A DNA stretch of 64,000 nt, taken from the NCBI GenBank assembly GCA_002816585.1, contig MUCT01000003.1, forward strand, positions 1 through 64,000, in the 5' to 3' direction. Below the pieces are notes generated by a model. It was not told where the DNA came from. It ran no database searches and saw nothing but the letters and a program-made list of their open reading frames with translations. Both the position numbers and the translations under genes were made by a program. This DNA comes from SAR202 cluster bacterium Io17-Chloro-G6. Its GTDB lineage: Bacteria; Chloroflexota; Dehalococcoidia; UBA3495. This document shows positions 61,687 to 64,000 of the stretch, piece by piece; positions within the stretch are counted from its first letter, which is position 1, and every line of letters begins with the position of its first letter.

Positions 61687-64000
61687 AGGAAAGCAGCGGG
61701 TAAAAGTGCTTCATCGCCCGCTCTTCAGCAAACGATTTGGCGTCGTTGACCAATTGATCGGCTGATTCGGTATCTCCGCCGCCAAGAGCTAGGAAGGCGC
61801 TTCCTACCAACAGGAGTGGCCGGGCCAGGTACATGAACGCGGTGGACTCGTCCAGGCCCTTCTGGAACATTTCATTGGCCCGTTCTGAGTCTCCGGTCAA
61901 CATGAAACAAAATCCCAAATCCGCCCAGGCCAGCCCTCCGGTAGCGCTACCCAAGGGTTTCTCTATCAGCTCCAAAGCTTCCGTGTGGGTATCTTTGATC
62001 CGGTCCATCAAACGCGGGCTGATATCCAGTAGAGCGGTGCCCATGCCGCAGAGTGCGGACACCTGAGGGAACGGAAGACCGGAAGCGCGCCCCGTGGTCA
62101 AGGCCGACTCGTAGTGGCCAACTGCGGCCTCATAGTCTCCTTTGAACCAGGAGATAAGACCCAAGGATAGGTTGGCGTAGGTGTCTTGTTCTACAGCTCC
62201 AATGGGACCAGCCAATCCCGCTGCCTGAGTTGCCGGTTCCATGGCAGCGTCGAGGTCGCCATTCCGCAGATGGTAGATCGGGGTAGAGAGACCCAATAGT
62301 TCGGCCTGCCATTTCAAGTTGCCCAGCCGTTCTGCTAAAGGCAACGCTTCAAGCACGACTTCTCTGGCTTCATCAAACTTGGTCATGTAGGTGAGCGTGT
62401 TTGCTATGTGGGTCAAGCCGAATAGCCTTGGTTCTTCCAATTCAAGGTTCTTGCCGATCTCGGCTGCTTCTTCTAGGTGGCTAACGGCTTCGTCAAACTG
62501 CCCGAAAGGCACGCGCATATAACAATAAGTCATATGCAGTTCCGCTAGACCCGAAAAATCGTCGCACTCCCGCGCCAGGCGGTCGGCTTCGGCCAGATGA
62601 CTTTCGGCCTCTGGGAACTGACCCTGAATCAATCCGGTAACAAATCCCAGCTTGTTCAATGCAGAGACCTGCATGGGCAGATCGCCGAAATCTTGGGCCG
62701 AGTGATACATGTTGTGATAGTTTTCCGCCGCCTTGGGCACGTCGCCGATCAACGTCAACGCGCCTCCAAGTCCCTCATACGCCTTTCGCTCAAGACTGGC
62801 GTCTTTGGCATCGGCGAGTATCTCCAGCGCCTCGTTGAAATTCCCTATAGCTTCAGAGGTTGAATAAGCTCGGGCCGCCTGAGACCCTGCCTCCACCAGA
62901 TAGGGGACGGACCGCACTGGTTCGCCAGCCTGTAGGAAGTGCCGGGCAATGTCGTAAACCTGATCGGGGCTGATCCGTTCCAGGCATTCCGCTACCCGCA
63001 GATGGAGTTGCCTGCGGCGGCTTAGCAACAACGAGGAATAGGCTGCCACCTGGGTGAGAATGTGCTTGTAGATGTAATGAGGTTGGGGAACCCGGCCTTT
63101 TTCCCGGATCAACTCCCGCCGTTGCAGGTCGGAAAGAGACTCGCTCAGGATATAGGGGCCGTCGAAAATTTCTTCCAACGTTCCCAATGAGAATTCGCGG
63201 CCGATGACTGATGCAGTCTGCGCCACGCCCCTGGATTCCTCGCTGAGACGGTCGAGGCGGGCCGTGATCACTCCGGCCAATGCGTCCGGCAGAGCGATGT
63301 TTTCAATCTCCTTGGCGGCGCGCCAATGGGAGTTTTCCCGAACGACAAGTTCAGCGTCCAAAATCGAACGAATCAACTCCTCAACGAAGAAGGGATTCCC
63401 CTCCGCTTTGTTCAGTATCAGCGCCCGGACGCGCTCCGGCAGGTCTTCAACATCGAGAAGGTGGCCGACCAAGGTCCTCGAGTCGCTTTCCCCCAAAGGC
63501 TCAATGGCGATCGAAGTGTACCGGTGAATGTGATCTCTGGTGGCTGTTTCATGATACCTCCACGCGGCGTCCTTCCTAACCGGGCGGAAGACCGCCAGCA
63601 ACATCAGCGCGCCGCGATCGGTGATAGGGAACAAGGATTCTAGCAAATCAAGAGACGTGGGATCAGCCCAATGCAGGTCTTCGAACACCAGGACGAGAGC
63701 CCGATCTTGGATCTCTTTCGTGAGTAATCGACGGACCGCAAGAAATATCTTCGCCAGAACCTGCGGCGGCTGAAGATATTTGATCAATTCGGTATCTTCC
63801 TCGGGTATCGCCAGGCCCAACAAGGTGGCCAGGAAGGGGACCGCATCAGCGCCCTTAACGGACAGCGAGGCGATCGTTGCCTGTTTTACTTTGAGGTATT
63901 TTTCTTCGTCCGATTCGTCGTCGCTAAGACCGAAGAATGAGTTGAAAAGACTGGCAAAGGCGGTATATGGGTTGGCCGTTTCGTACGAGCGAGACCGGCC
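61655..64000 (-). CDS. AAA-type ATPase/TPR-repeat protein, 5' end cut by window edge
   Basis: The frame is open from the window edge at 64000 and reads 781 residues to TGA at 61655. An ATPase domain of the AfsR/adenylate-cyclase-associated kind is present, with Walker B LVLVFEDLHWADPTSLDLLE and VEELIRSIL; the Walker A part lies outside the window. Residues from about 370 on are TPR-like helical repeats (GNFNEALEILADAKD, GQFPEAESHLAEADRLARECD, GQFDEAVSHLEEAAEIGK). Such proteins are large signal-transduction or regulatory ATPases, often with a cyclase or kinase at the N-terminus. The last repeat is disrupted (see 61411-61686). Confidence 0.85.
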   Translation of the reverse strand, partial: GRSRSYETANPYTAFASLFNSFFGLSDDESDEEKYLKVKQATIASLSVKGADAVPFLATLLGLAIPEEDTELIKYLQPPQVLAKIFLAVRRLLTKEIQDRALVLVFEDLHWADPTSLDLLESLFPITDRGALMLLAVFRPVRKDAAWRYHETATRDHIHRYTSIAIEPLGESDSRTLVGHLLDVEDLPERVRALILNKAEGNPFFVEELIRSILDAELVVRENSHWRAAKEIENIALPDALAGVITARLDRLSEESRGVAQTASVIGREFSLGTLEEIFDGPYILSESLSDLQRRELIREKGRVPQPHYIYKHILTQVAAYSSLLLSRRRQLHLRVAECLERISPDQVYDIARHFLQAGEPVRSVPYLVEAGSQAARAYSTSEAIGNFNEALEILADAKDASLERKAYEGLGGALTLIGDVPKAAENYHNMYHSAQDFGDLPMQVSALNKLGFVTGLIQGQFPEAESHLAEADRLARECDDFSGLAELHMTYCYMRVPFGQFDEAVSHLEEAAEIGKNLELEEPRLFGLTHIANTLTYMTKFDEAREVVLEALPLAERLGNLKWQAELLGLSTPIYHLRNGDLDAAMEPATQAAGLAGPIGAVEQDTYANLSLGLISWFKGDYEAAVGHYESALTTGRASGLPFPQVSALCGMGTALLDISPRLMDRIKDTHTEALELIEKPLGSATGGLAWADLGFCFMLTGDSERANEMFQKGLDESTAFMYLARPLLLVGSAFLALGGGDTESADQLVNDAKSFAEERAMKHFYPLLSFVEAMSAGAA

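Noticed and set aside
1..64000. CRISPR array or prophage
   Set aside because: No regularly spaced direct repeats and no phage structural genes were seen; the only mobile traces are the integrase remnant and the palindromic element.

Overview
The window reads as ordinary, gene-dense chromosome from a moderately GC-rich free-living bacterium. The mix fits Chloroflexota (Dehalococcoidia/SAR202-like): futalosine-type menaquinone genes, F420 ligase CofE with an LLM flavin enzyme, a split HyuA/HyuB pair, a Cox/Xdh-type molybdenum hydroxylase, a Lin0512 protein and TTG/GTG starts. This placement is inference, because no rRNA or other strong phylogenetic marker is present. TGA is used as an ordinary stop in many genes (for example the ATGA and GTGA overlaps at modB/modC and mqnP/ubiX), so the genetic code is standard.

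Layout. 1-1139 is dnaN (3' end cut by the window edge), divergent from an AlaX editing protein. 2.2-8.0 kb holds hyuA and hyuB, split by a DUF4258/DUF2283 pair and a PIG-L deacetylase, then a lipoprotein gene with an in-frame amber codon. 8.1-9.2 kb has small conserved proteins. 9.3-13.3 kb is a molybdate locus: an XRE-substrate-binding regulator divergent from modABC, with a palindrome on the modA promoter. 14.5-18.8 kb carries ubiD, mqnP, ubiX and ubiE/menG, which with mqnA at 47.6-48.3 kb gives the two ends of the futalosine menaquinone route. 19.0-21.0 kb is prfA-prmC. 21.1-22.5 kb is an NHL/thioredoxin gene with an in-frame TGA at its redox cysteine. 22.6-29.4 kb holds dienelactone hydrolase paralogues, an aminotransferase and an MMPL transporter with a TetR regulator. 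29.7-35.7 kb has dinB, cofE, a PduO-type adenosyltransferase, hisH, hisA, GNAT, Nudix and MoaD-like genes. 35.9-39.6 kb is a three-subunit molybdenum hydroxylase, a likely consumer of the molybdate taken up by modABC. 39.8-46.4 kb contains a DUF1326/DUF2182 pair, a PanE-like reductase and a DUF35/SDR/CMD/TPP-enzyme cluster. After a palindromic repeat come a MetF-like gene, mqnA, a membrane-anchored metallopeptidase, a peptide-type ABC importer, tRNA-His and tRNA-Arg, and an integrase remnant. The right end has LLM, Nudix, oligopeptidase B and PHP genes, a radical-SAM-like protein without cluster cysteines, and a large AAA/TPR protein cut by the window edge.

The most striking feature is the probable selenoprotein at 21062-22546. 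A conventional start call would drop the first 56 codons. The full frame reads a thioredoxin motif in which the first redox Cys is TGA, followed 25 nt later by a perfect 7-bp hairpin with loop AGUU, the arrangement of a bacterial SECIS element. Other oddities are the Cys-less radical SAM protein, a MoaD-like protein with residues after its GlyGly, a Pol IV carrying zinc ribbons after its clamp-binding motif, a terminator-like hairpin inside the hydroxylase operon, and three frame or stop lesions (7743, about 40370, about 61660) that may be decay or sequence error.
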